Position numbers and translations under genes: made by a program
Shown: piece by piece, positions 1-6,830 of the stretch
How the letters are laid out: every line of letters starts with the position of its first letter
Numbering within the stretch: position 1 is the stretch's first letter
From: a virus
Length of the DNA stretch: 21,510 nucleotides
Strand: one strand, 5' to 3'
IMG/VR virus record: IMGVR_UViG_3300010400_000137
Span: 1 to 21,510 of that record
The notes under the pieces: model-generated
What the model was told of the DNA's origin: nothing
The model's database searches: none
What the model saw: only the letters and a program-made list of their open reading frames with translations

Positions 1-292
1 CCAATGCCTGCGGGGTGCCATACCAACTCCCCGCCCCGCCGCGGGTGATGGGAAACAGCCGCTCGGGCGCAATCTGGAGCTCCGTGCGCAGCTTCGTCAG
101 CCACGGCAGCCAGTAGAGCACCTCGAAGCCCACTTCGCCCCGCCACGGCCCGACTAGAATCGGCCGTGTGGTGGTGCGAATGGCCTTACAGAGGCTGCGA
201 AACTGCTGCTGCCGGCGGACGGACTGCGCCCACTGCCACCAGCCGTTCAGCGTCGCTCCAGTCCTCTTCAGTGTCGACGGCGAACCCTTCAT
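1..292 (-). CDS. Hypothetical protein with GPWRGEVGFE motif (partial, 3' end outside window)
   Basis: The reading frame is open from an ATG at 290-292 to the left edge, giving 97 residues with the C-terminus missing. A purine-rich GGAGGG lies just upstream of the ATG, with very short spacing. The visible N-terminus is helical and Trp/Gln/Arg-rich, followed by GPWRGEVGFEVLYWLPWL, a strongly patterned segment that I recall from uncharacterised phage and polysaccharide-locus proteins, but I cannot name a family. It overlaps the upstream cytidylyltransferase gene by 107 bases, far longer than the four-base overlaps typical here. No ATG, GTG or TTG in this frame lies closer to the motif, so this start is the best available. 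Its position at the end of the sugar cassette suggests a glycan-related role, which is inference only. Confidence 0.6.
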   Translation of the reverse strand, partial: MKGSPSTLKRTGATLNGWWQWAQSVRRQQQFRSLCKAIRTTTRPILVGPWRGEVGFEVLYWLPWLTKLRTELQIAPERLFPITRGGAGSWYGTPQAL

Positions 293-905
293 GACCCTCC
301 GTGAAAAACGGCGCGATTTTCGTCCCACTGATGGTGTTGTAACTGCTCACGACGTAGGTCCACGCCATCTCGAGCGAACTGTTCTGCACGTAGACCGTGG
401 GGAGCGTCTGCGTCGGCCGGGAATGCCACGGCGTGACCCCGAGGTCGCTCGCCATGAACGGTTTCATAGGGTAGCCCGGACCGTCCCACGTCCACATCTT
501 CCCCGGATGTTCCTTCACCGGCTGCACGGCCCTGATGGAATGCACTTCGCTGCGCTTGAACTGCGTGAACGCGCGCTGGATGGTGGCTGCGGTGCGAAAC
601 GGCGACGTCGGCCGGAGAATCGCGAACGCCTCTGACTGACACCTCGGGAGGGCATCACGCACCCAGAAGATGTCCGGCTGATCATCCGGCACCGGTGGCC
701 GCACCATCGTCTGAATGCCCATCGCCCGCGCGATGTTCCATGCTGTATCGTCATCGGTGCAGCAGTAGATGGCCGAGAACACGCCGCTCTCCTGCGCGGC
801 GGCGATCGTCCACGCGAGCAACGGAGTGCCCCCAAGCAGACGGGTGTTCTTCCCCGGACAACGTTTCGAGCCAGCACGCGCCGGGATGAGAGCGACGATG
901 TTCAC
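186..905 (-). CDS. neuA: CMP-nonulosonate (acylneuraminate) cytidylyltransferase, NeuA-like
   Basis: This family activates a sialic-type nonulosonic acid with CTP, giving the CMP-sugar used by glycosyltransferases in the cytoplasm. The 239-residue protein opens with the signature IPARAGSKRCPGKN (residues 7-20), which binds the nucleotide. It has LRPTSPFR at 97-104, a YVQNSSLE segment near 172 and a terminal AVDTEEDW acidic motif typical of NeuA/PseF-type enzymes. The length is normal for a single-domain enzyme. The start is GTG and overlaps the cupin stop as GTGA. NeuB lies two genes upstream, so a nonulosonate pathway is well supported. The exact sugar (neuraminate, legionaminate, pseudaminate or Kdo-like) cannot be told from sequence alone. 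Confidence 0.85.
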   Translation of the reverse strand: MNIVALIPARAGSKRCPGKNTRLLGGTPLLAWTIAAAQESGVFSAIYCCTDDDTAWNIARAMGIQTMVRPPVPDDQPDIFWVRDALPRCQSEAFAILRPTSPFRTAATIQRAFTQFKRSEVHSIRAVQPVKEHPGKMWTWDGPGYPMKPFMASDLGVTPWHSRPTQTLPTVYVQNSSLEMAWTYVVSSYNTISGTKIAPFFTEGHEGFAVDTEEDWSDAERLVAVGAVRPPAAAVSQPL

Positions 906-1252
906 ACGGAAACCCTGTCGTCAAAGACCGGGGTGCTGGCTTCGAATAGAACGCAGTCTGTTTGCGCCTCTACCTGGTGAATGGCGCCCGGCGGGACGTG
1001 ATACGACTCCCCCGCCGACATCCCCCACTCCACAATCGACCCGTCGTCCGTCTTCGTGCGGATGAGGGCCTTCCCGCAGTATAGGTGGAACGTCTCGTCC
1101 TTCTTCTCGTGGTACTGCATCGCGCCAGACGTGCCCGCCCGCATGAACAGCACCTTGCCGATGTAGTCCTTCGTCTCGGCGATCAGCAGTTCGGTGCCCC
1201 ACGGCTTCTGCCCGAGCTCGCGCGGATAGAACGGTTGCAGCGTCGGTCTCAT
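902..1252 (-). CDS. Cupin-fold protein, sugar isomerase/epimerase-like
   Basis: A 116-residue single cupin domain. The segment PWGTELLIAETKDYIGKVLF leads into the first cupin motif (G43 to G60), with H48 and E53 as likely metal ligands, and H92 in the second motif (VPPGAIHQV). The first histidine of the usual HxH pair is Gln46, so metal binding may be altered. The family includes phosphomannose-isomerase-type C-terminal cupins and small cupins found in sialic acid loci. I chose the ATG at 1250-1252 because it overlaps the preceding stop as ATGA; upstream codons in this frame only read through the neighbouring gene. Between neuB and neuA it most likely acts on a sugar precursor, which is inference. 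Confidence 0.75.
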   Translation of the reverse strand: MRPTLQPFYPRELGQKPWGTELLIAETKDYIGKVLFMRAGTSGAMQYHEKKDETFHLYCGKALIRTKTDDGSIVEWGMSAGESYHVPPGAIHQVEAQTDCVLFEASTPVFDDRVSV

Positions 1253-1632
1253 CGCAGCCGCAACCCCGACGGCACCGGAATGGCCAACACGATGTAGGAA
1301 AACGGCGTGCTCGGCAGACTGGTCTGCCCACCACTCGACGCCGTCAGCGTCAACGTGTGCGACCCGCCAGGAATGGTCGACGCCGGCACCGAGCACGTCT
1401 GAAACGCCGTGGCACAGGCCGCGAGCGTCCCGGTCCCCGCGACACAGGTCACGTTCGGTAGCGGGCCCGGCTGCGTCGTGCCGTCGACGTTCAACGTGTA
1501 GGTGATGATGACCGACACGGGCGCGCAGGCATCCCACGCCAACACGGTGGATGGCCCGACGATGACCGGCGTCTGCGCCGACACCGGCACAGCGAGCACC
1601 AACATCCCAATCAGAATCCTAATGATACGCAT
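1249..1632 (-). CDS. Exported Ig/fibronectin-III-like small protein
   Basis: A 127-residue protein with a clear signal peptide: two arginines and a hydrophobic stretch (residues 2-16) ending in VSA before Gln20, fitting signal peptidase I. The mature part is rich in Thr, Ser, Val and Pro, with alternating beta-strand character and a TIPGGSHTLTLTASS segment, resembling an Ig-like or fibronectin type III fold. Four cysteines (36, 63, 73, 80) could form two disulfides after export. AGGAGAG lies seven bases before the ATG. It overlaps neuB by 14 bases and the cupin by ATGA, so it is expressed with the sugar genes. The function is unknown; an envelope or virion-surface role is inferred. Confidence 0.7.
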   Translation of the reverse strand: MRIIRILIGMLVLAVPVSAQTPVIVGPSTVLAWDACAPVSVIITYTLNVDGTTQPGPLPNVTCVAGTGTLAACATAFQTCSVPASTIPGGSHTLTLTASSGGQTSLPSTPFSYIVLAIPVPSGLRLR

Positions 1633-2551
1633 GCAGCATCTCTCCTGTGACTCGAGGCCCGAGTGGGGTATCCACTCGGCGCATCTTCGATAGCGGGCGC
1701 AGTTCGCTGGGATAGACCCGCTTCACTCCGTCCCCGGTGGCAATCCGTGCCCGATCCAGATCCCGACAGAGCTTCTTCAAGCCCGCCGGCTCCAGGCTGA
1801 ACGCATGGTCCGTGCCTTTACTCGCCCGATTGAGCGTGAAGTGCTGCTCCAGAATCCGCGCGCCCATCGCATAGGCCAACAGACTCATCGCAATGCCCGA
1901 GACGTGCCCCGACCAGCCGATCACCACCTCCGGATACCGCGCCCGCATCTCCACGATCGCCATCAGGTTCAATTCAGCGTAATCGTGGACCGGGTAGGCC
2001 GCCGTGCAATGGAGGAGCGCGAAATGCGCCCCCAGCCCCGTCAGCAGGTCCACTGCGCTATCGACGTCGTGCCAATCACTCCCACCGGTAGAGACGATCA
2101 TCGGCTTGCCCAGGCTGGCGAGGTGCCGGAGCAGGCGAGAATCCGTCAGGCCGCTCGAGGCCACCTTGAACGCCGGAATCCCCACGTTGAGCAGGAAGTC
2201 TGCAGATGTTTCATCAAACGCCGTCGCGAAGAAGTCAATCGAGGCGGTCTGAGCCACGGCCCGGCAGGCGAGATACTCCCGGCTGCCGAATTCCAGCGCT
2301 TTCCGGTGCTGGCCGTAGGTCTTCCCGAAGCTGTGCTCATGCTCATACGGGGTGGCGAGCATGGCTTTGGTATAGAGCGTGTCAATCTCCCGCTTCTGGA
2401 GCTTCGCCGCATGGGCTCCGCACGCCGCAGCGGTCTGGATCATCGTGCGCGCGGTGTCGAAGCTGCCCCCATGGTTGTTGCCGATTTCCGCGATGACGTA
2501 GGCCGGTTCATCCTCGGCAATGCGCCGGGTGCCGATAATCAGCTCGCGCAT
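1619..2551 (-). CDS. neuB: NeuB-like nonulosonic acid synthase lacking the SAF domain
   Basis: NeuB enzymes condense an N-acetylated hexosamine derivative with phosphoenolpyruvate to form a nonulosonic acid. The 310-residue protein has the family TIM-barrel motifs in order: AEIGNNHGG (21-29), KLQKREIDTLY (50-60), AFKVASSGL (127-135), STGGSD (154-159), LLHCTAAYP (179-187), IGWSGH (211-216) and EQHFTLNR with KGTDHAFSLEP (235-255). Usual family members are about 345 residues and end in an antifreeze-like SAF domain; here the protein stops soon after the barrel and that domain is absent. The start at 2549-2551 has GGAG upstream; a longer reading would only extend into the preceding gene, which it already overlaps by 13 bases. 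Confidence 0.85.
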   Translation of the reverse strand: MRELIIGTRRIAEDEPAYVIAEIGNNHGGSFDTARTMIQTAAACGAHAAKLQKREIDTLYTKAMLATPYEHEHSFGKTYGQHRKALEFGSREYLACRAVAQTASIDFFATAFDETSADFLLNVGIPAFKVASSGLTDSRLLRHLASLGKPMIVSTGGSDWHDVDSAVDLLTGLGAHFALLHCTAAYPVHDYAELNLMAIVEMRARYPEVVIGWSGHVSGIAMSLLAYAMGARILEQHFTLNRASKGTDHAFSLEPAGLKKLCRDLDRARIATGDGVKRVYPSELRPLSKMRRVDTPLGPRVTGEMLHAYH

Positions 2552-3420
2552 GGCATCTCCGCACGGAGCGCATTCAGGAGACGCGGCCAGCCACCGTGCC
2601 CCTGTGCCTGCACCGAATCGGGAAACTCCGGCCACGCCATCATCGTGGTGATGTCGTAGAGCACGAAACTGGGTGAATCCTCATCCGTGTTCGTGATCAA
2701 GGGCACCCCACGTTCCCGCACCGCCCACGCCGTGGTGTTGTTCGCTCTCAGCGCCGGATCGTAGAAGGCCGCGCACGCCGTCGCCGCCCGAATCTCACGG
2801 TCCAGAGCGACGTCTGAGAGGTAGCCGAGTAACTCCACATGATCAGCACCGAATAGCCCCCGCAGAGTCGTAGCCGCGCCCTCCAAGGCCGCATCCCATG
2901 GCGTCCCTTCATGGACGCCCGTCGAAACCAAGATGGTGTAGGGCTCGCCATGGGCGTCTAGCAGGGCTTTCAACTTCTGGTAGTGCGGACTGACCAGTTT
3001 GTGCGCCATCCCGAAGGTGAGCACGGTCAGATTCGCGCGCGGTGGCGGCGTCTCAATCGTGCTCGGACACCACGCTTCGATGACATCGGGGCGATACTGC
3101 CGCAGTTCGCGCGCAATCACCGCATTCGCGGCATAGACCCGCATCGGGTGGTTCTGCCGCCACCACTGATAGAGCCCGTTGCCGGTGGGCACGTCATGGA
3201 GGAACAGATCGAAGCACTCCCAGCGCGGTCGGAGCCGTTGCAGGGGCCGTTCCGCGCACTTGATGGAGACCAGCGGGTGCCGATAGTGCCAGCCGTCCAG
3301 TAGGGAGGCGAACGGCACCCCGAGTTCCCGCGCCAGGCGGATGTTCCACTTCGCCACCCCGCAGGTGTACGGGTTGGTGTGGTAACTCAGGACGGCGTCA
3401 ACCACGTGGCCGTTTCCCAT
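2539..3420 (-). CDS. Glycosyltransferase-like protein (putative)
   Basis: A 293-residue protein without a decisive motif. The N-terminus has SYHTNPYTCGVAKWN and LGVPFASLLDG, reminiscent of the first Rossmann-like half of GT-B glycosyltransferases. The middle has a strand-like LTVLTFGMAHKLV and YTILVSTGVHEGTP, and the C-terminal half has LLGYLSD and ANNTTAWAVRERGVPLITNTDEDSP, which looks like the donor-binding half where a glycosyltransferase reads a capped or changed sugar-nucleotide site. It lies directly upstream of neuB with a 13-base overlap. The start ATG at 3418-3420 has only a weak ribosome site, and an in-frame GTG five codons in is an alternative. The assignment rests on pattern and context. 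Confidence 0.55.
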   Translation of the reverse strand: MGNGHVVDAVLSYHTNPYTCGVAKWNIRLARELGVPFASLLDGWHYRHPLVSIKCAERPLQRLRPRWECFDLFLHDVPTGNGLYQWWRQNHPMRVYAANAVIARELRQYRPDVIEAWCPSTIETPPPRANLTVLTFGMAHKLVSPHYQKLKALLDAHGEPYTILVSTGVHEGTPWDAALEGAATTLRGLFGADHVELLGYLSDVALDREIRAATACAAFYDPALRANNTTAWAVRERGVPLITNTDEDSPSFVLYDITTMMAWPEFPDSVQAQGHGGWPRLLNALRAEMPCAS

Positions 3421-3598
3421 AAATCAGTTCGCAGTTGCCGCAACCCCATCCTTTTCGGTCATCCCACTCCAGTTTCCGCTCGCATTGGCGACAGAGCAAT
3501 TGCACGATCGGATACATGCTGCGATGTGCATCTGGCGCACGTAGCCAGAAGTCATCATCCTTCAGCACCTCATCTGACTCGTTCTCAGGCTCGCTCAT
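3398..3598 (-). CDS. Small zinc-ribbon protein
   Basis: A 66-residue acidic-N-terminal protein with two CxxC pairs: CRQC (36-39) and CGNC (53-56), spaced as in a zinc ribbon. The start ATG at 3596-3598 was chosen over an upstream one because it sits 14 bases inside the end of the methyltransferase gene, matching the short overlaps of this genome. The stop lies 23 bases inside the following glycosyltransferase-like gene. The function is unknown; a structural or nucleic-acid-binding role is possible. Confidence 0.6.
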   Translation of the reverse strand: MSEPENESDEVLKDDDFWLRAPDAHRSMYPIVQLLCRQCERKLEWDDRKGWGCGNCELIYGKRPRG

Positions 3599-4223
3599 AA
3601 ACGAGGCACCGGCCCTTGCGCTGCCAATCCATCCGCTCTTCAAGGTCTGCGCGCCGCTTGAACCCCTCCAGCACGAACAGGAGCCGCAGCAGATCCTTGT
3701 TCAGCATCGTGATGTGCGTCGGGTCCAGATCGTCCTTCGTGTCCACGCTCAGGATGGCGTGGGGCATCGTCCAGTTCTGTGTGAATCGGGTGGTAACGTA
3801 GACGAATTGACCCGAAATCCTGCAAAGCTCATGAACGGTCTTCCGAATATCGAGCACTGTTAGATGTTCCAGTACTTCCCGACAGATGACGAGGTCGTAG
3901 ACATCCGGCCGCCCGTTCATGGCGTTATCCCACGTGGAACTGCTCACTAGCCACTTCACATAGGGCGGCACCATCTCCCGTAACGACTCGCTCGGCTCGT
4001 AGCCCTTGACCCGCACACCGATTTCACTGAGCAAGGCCACGAGATATCCTGCCCCGCAGCCATAGTCGAGCGCATTCTTCGGCTGGAAACATTCCTTGAT
4101 CAGCGCCGGTTGTTGGCCTTCGATGACTCGCCGTGCTTCGAAGCTGTAATCCGTGACTGGCAGCCAGGACGTGCGGGCCGGCTTCTGGCTCTGCACCAAC
4201 GCTTCGAACTGGTCCACCGTCAT
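3585..4223 (-). CDS. Class I SAM-dependent methyltransferase
   Basis: A 212-residue Rossmann-fold methyltransferase. Motif I is ALDYGCGAGYL (51-61), the acidic end of strand 2 is VKGYEPS (72-78), and the motif IV region is VYDLVICREVLEHL (108-121), typical of UbiE/Methyltransf_11-type enzymes that methylate small molecules or sugars. The start at 4221-4223 overlaps the preceding stop as ATGA; a longer reading is not needed. Being in the sugar cassette between a nucleotidyltransferase and a glycosyltransferase-like gene, it may O-methylate a glycan or a sugar precursor. The substrate is inference. Confidence 0.75.
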   Translation of the reverse strand: MTVDQFEALVQSQKPARTSWLPVTDYSFEARRVIEGQQPALIKECFQPKNALDYGCGAGYLVALLSEIGVRVKGYEPSESLREMVPPYVKWLVSSSTWDNAMNGRPDVYDLVICREVLEHLTVLDIRKTVHELCRISGQFVYVTTRFTQNWTMPHAILSVDTKDDLDPTHITMLNKDLLRLLFVLEGFKRRADLEERMDWQRKGRCLVYERA

Positions 4224-4615
4224 GCCCGCGCCTGTGAGGTGTGTTTGCCCGGTGTATTCACGAACTTCACAACACACGACGCGCTATCACACGCCTGCTG
4301 TACATCCAGCGGTAACATCGTCTCGGCCCAGTCTGACCCTTTCACGAACACCCGCGGGCGATACAACCGGATTACCTCGGCCACCGATGGCGACTCATGC
4401 AACACCACGGCATCCACGTAGTCGATGGCCTCCACCGCATAGCCCCGCTCCAGTTGTGGCCAGAACGGCTCCCGCCCCTTCTGCGTGCGGATGTAGCTAT
4501 CCGGGGCCACCGCCACCATCAGCCGTTCCTCGGGCTGCCGGAACCGATCCGCGGCCTCGAGATAGGCCACATGGCCGGCGTGGAGCCCGTCGAAACACCC
4601 GGAGCAGAGAATCAT
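4220..4615 (-). CDS. Cytidylyltransferase-like nucleotidyltransferase, HldE/RfaE C-domain type
   Basis: A 131-residue protein of the nucleotidyltransferase superfamily that transfers NMP to a phosphorylated substrate. It has CFDGLHAGHVAYL (7-19), which contains the HxGH nucleotide-binding motif, and LYRPRVFVKGSDW (84-96), very like the KGxD region of the ADP-heptose adenylyltransferase domain of HldE. The end of the protein has TPGKHTS where that family has its STT/SST-type nucleotide motif, so this part is altered. It stands alone, without the kinase domain. The stop-start overlaps with both neighbours are ATGA. The sugar or alcohol substrate is unknown; it opens the surface-sugar cassette. 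Confidence 0.75.
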   Translation of the reverse strand: MILCSGCFDGLHAGHVAYLEAADRFRQPEERLMVAVAPDSYIRTQKGREPFWPQLERGYAVEAIDYVDAVVLHESPSVAEVIRLYRPRVFVKGSDWAETMLPLDVQQACDSASCVVKFVNTPGKHTSQARA

Positions 4616-5157
4616 TCCTCTGGTCGTCTTTCAATGCGTTCGTAGGAATCCTTCACCTGCCCGATCGGCCCCGCATGGCCGACTTCCAGGTTCGCATCCA
4701 TCATCTCCGCCGCTTCCGGCCCGATGGCACTCGCCGCCGCTTCGACAATCTCCGTCTTCTGCCGGTTCGGATTGCCCATGTTGGCGATGTTGGCTTTGGT
4801 CTTCGCCGTCTGGATCATGTTGCGGATGTCCCGCGGCATCGACATCAACACTTCCTGCCCGCGTTCGCCGCGAGTCACAAACCCGTTCGTCACGGTATAG
4901 CCGCCGAGTTGATCCGGATCGGCCACCTGATTCAACCGCACCTGGTCCCACCCGTTCTGCTTCGCGCGCCAGATGTGGTCGGTCCCGACCGCCCCGTTGA
5001 ACCAGCGGGCTTCGCGGGTGCTGTCCACGAGCTGCACCGCGGCGGACGGGGAGCCGAACGGGTTCTGGAGCCGTTTGTTATACCTGGGGTCGGTCAGTGC
5101 GCTCGTCTGCACGCCGCGTTCAATCACTTCGACGTGGGGCTTTCGTCCTCTGGGCAT
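4612..5157 (-). CDS. Phage hypothetical protein, probably virion-associated
   Basis: A 181-residue hydrophilic protein. A middle block, EARWFNGAVG followed by GWDQVRLNQVADPDQLGG and then GFVTRGERGQEVLMSMP, matches a pattern I remember from uncharacterised proteins near head genes of environmental podovirus-like phages; I cannot give a family name. The C-terminal third is Ala/Glu-rich and helical. The start ATG directly follows the preceding TAA and has AGGA seven bases upstream. It is the last gene before the sugar cassette, and a structural role is inferred from position. Confidence 0.65.
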   Translation of the reverse strand: MPRGRKPHVEVIERGVQTSALTDPRYNKRLQNPFGSPSAAVQLVDSTREARWFNGAVGTDHIWRAKQNGWDQVRLNQVADPDQLGGYTVTNGFVTRGERGQEVLMSMPRDIRNMIQTAKTKANIANMGNPNRQKTEIVEAAASAIGPEAAEMMDANLEVGHAGPIGQVKDSYERIERRPEE

Positions 5158-5370
5158 TTACTTATCCTGTGTCTTCTGTGCTGTCTGCGCCGTCACCATG
5201 AACTGCTTCAGTGCATCAAGGTTGTATTCGTTGGTGATGGCGGTCCCGGTCGGTTGTAGAAACCCAGTCGGCATCGTCCCGCCGTAATAATACGGAGGCG
5301 TCCAGTAGGGCTTCATGTACTGGCCACCACGTCCGCAATGCGGACAGTAGCCACAATTCGGGCAAGACAT
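5158..5370 (-). CDS. Small CxxC/aromatic hypothetical protein
   Basis: A 70-residue protein starting with CPNCGYCPHCG (3-13), two closely spaced CxxC pairs that could hold one zinc ion, then an aromatic PYWTPPYYYGG stretch and a helical Gln/Ala/Lys-rich tail. GGAG precedes the ATG by seven bases. It lies ten bases after the scaffold-like gene and immediately before the 181-residue gene, so it belongs to the head-assembly operon. The function is unknown. Confidence 0.6.
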   Translation of the reverse strand: MSCPNCGYCPHCGRGGQYMKPYWTPPYYYGGTMPTGFLQPTGTAITNEYNLDALKQFMVTAQTAQKTQDK

Positions 5371-5380
5371 GGTGGTGCTC

Positions 5381-6247
5381 CTAGTCCTCGATCTGTGAAC
5401 TGCGTCCGGCGGTGAACCCTTTCCCGAGTTCCCCCCATTTCGTCTCGCTGATCCCGCGCGTGGCCGCCACGTCCCGTTCCAGTTGCGTCAGGCGTCCCCC
5501 GCCCGGCCGCGGCTGGCCTCCACTCGGTTCGCTCACCAGCGGGGCATTCGGGGCCGGTGCGACTCGCTGCGGAGCGCCCATCACCGCGGCTCCAGTGGCT
5601 GCCAGTTGAAGAATCGTCGCGACGTTGGGGTCTGCAGTCAGGTGCGCCGGCAGACTGCGCCACAGGTTCGTCAGGGCCACCTGATCGGGCTTCACGCCGT
5701 TCGGCATGGTGGTGTTCAACGCCTGGTGGTAGTTCCGTGCGCTCCGCTCCTGCGCCGTCTGCTGTACATGCGGCTGAATCGCGGCCTGCACCCGCTTGTC
5801 CGAGCGTTTCTCGGCCACCTGCAGGATCTTTTCAGCACCCTTGATGTTGAGGCTGCCATCGGGGTTATAGAGGCTCAGCGTTTCCGCGAGCATCACGACG
5901 TCCGGATCGACGTCCTGGGCCGGTGGTGGCGGGGCGGGCGCCTGCTGCGGCTGTTTCAAGAGCCCCGGATTGGCGTTGATGAAGTCGACGTAGGGTTTCG
6001 TCTGGTTGTAGTACTGCTCGAGTTGCCCGCCGCGCTCTTTCAGCGCTTTCTTCTCGTTCCGCTCGGCAATCAGGGCCCGCAGGGGCACCATCTGCTCGCC
6101 GCCGACGTCCACCGCTTCGGGTTCGACCGGCTCGGCTGCGGGTGCTGGCGGGGCCGCAGCGGCCGGAGGCGGCGGGGCCGGCGCCGGGGCAGGAGTCGTA
6201 GGGCCATCTTCCAGGGAGACACTACCAGCGGGGAGATCATCAGCCAT
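5381..6247 (-). CDS. Scaffold-like head assembly protein
   Basis: A 288-residue protein. Residues 18-42 are almost only Pro and Ala, followed by an acidic stretch, then a coiled-coil-like segment (LRALIAERNEKKALKERGGQLEQYY) which resembles the start of many phage scaffolding proteins. Another Pro-rich linker, a helical Lys/Glu/Gln region (AEKILQVAEKRSDKRVQAAIQ) and a basic C-terminal part follow. Phage scaffolds are usually acidic, helical and encoded between portal and major capsid, which fits the position. AGGTTACGA precedes the ATG. It has no catalytic motif; the call rests on composition and gene order. Confidence 0.6.
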   Translation of the reverse strand: MADDLPAGSVSLEDGPTTPAPAPAPPPPAAAAPPAPAAEPVEPEAVDVGGEQMVPLRALIAERNEKKALKERGGQLEQYYNQTKPYVDFINANPGLLKQPQQAPAPPPPAQDVDPDVVMLAETLSLYNPDGSLNIKGAEKILQVAEKRSDKRVQAAIQPHVQQTAQERSARNYHQALNTTMPNGVKPDQVALTNLWRSLPAHLTADPNVATILQLAATGAAVMGAPQRVAPAPNAPLVSEPSGGQPRPGGGRLTQLERDVAATRGISETKWGELGKGFTAGRSSQIED

Positions 6248-6431
6248 TCGTAACCTGTTTTTTCGTGTTATCTACGAGATGGGCCTCATAGATGCCTTCG
6301 GTGAGTTCCAGCGCACGGTCGTATATCTGACCACCCACGGATTCGTAGGGAAATTTCTGCTGATAGTCGATCGTCACAGCGGTCACGACAGCCAAGAACA
6401 GATCGATCTTGAACGGATCATCTGTCAGCAC
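6240..6431 (-). CDS. Small hypothetical protein
   Basis: A 63-residue protein starting with GTG immediately after the TAG of the co-chaperonin gene. It overlaps the start of the scaffold-like gene by eight bases. A hydrophobic helix (IDLFLAVVTAVTIDY) precedes a mixed charged region. It is not recognised; conserved position between portal and scaffold genes suggests a head-related accessory protein. Confidence 0.55.
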   Translation of the reverse strand: MLTDDPFKIDLFLAVVTAVTIDYQQKFPYESVGGQIYDRALELTEGIYEAHLVDNTKKQVTNG

Positions 6432-6830
6432 CTACACACCCTCCAAGACGGCCAGGAGGTCATCCTCTGGCAGTAACAGATACCGTTCACCATCGACCAC
6501 GAGTTCTTGCCCGCTCTGCCATGAGAACATGACGAAATCGCCCACCTGCACGACGGGTTCACGGGCGACGAGTTCACGGAGCAGCACGGCTGCTGATGTC
6601 GTGTCGTCATATTCGACGCAGCAAGCCGGGATCAGTGCTTCTCTCGCCGTTTCCACCCTCAGCGCGAGCGCTTCCGCTTCCTGTTTCCGAGGATGCGTCA
6701 GTGTCCCGATGGCCACTACCGTGCCTGTCTGGTCGGGTTTCTTGTCTTCCTGCAGCCACAGCCCGCTTTCGGTGCGGTCCTGGGCCGCTTCCGGCTTGAT
6801 GAGGATGCGGTTGCCGAGCGGACGCAGCAT
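6432..6830 (-). CDS. Phage GroES-like co-chaperonin with enlarged roof region
   Basis: Co-chaperonins cap the GroEL chamber during folding of client proteins, and phage versions such as T4 gp31 serve capsid folding. The 132-residue protein begins RPLGNRILIKPE (3-14), has a mobile-loop-like segment ESGLWLQEDKK (21-31) in which LWL matches the hydrophobic GroEL contact of GroES, then TGTVVAIG (35-42), and ends VQVGDFVMFSW with LLLPEDDLLAVLE (94-130), all typical of Cpn10. Residues 43-92 replace the short roof hairpin of GroES with about 50 mostly helical residues, making it about 35 longer than usual. Its start overlaps the upstream stop as TGATG. Confidence 0.8.
   Translation of the reverse strand: MLRPLGNRILIKPEAAQDRTESGLWLQEDKKPDQTGTVVAIGTLTHPRKQEAEALALRVETAREALIPACCVEYDDTTSAAVLLRELVAREPVVQVGDFVMFSWQSGQELVVDGERYLLLPEDDLLAVLEGV

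Noticed and set aside
1805-2659. 284-codon plus-strand open frame
   Set aside because: It is antisense to neuB, whose motifs are continuous, and has no family-like pattern.
4153-5259. 368-codon plus-strand open frame
   Set aside because: It lies antisense to several minus-strand genes with clear motifs, has Arg/Pro-rich shadow-like composition and no recognisable domain.
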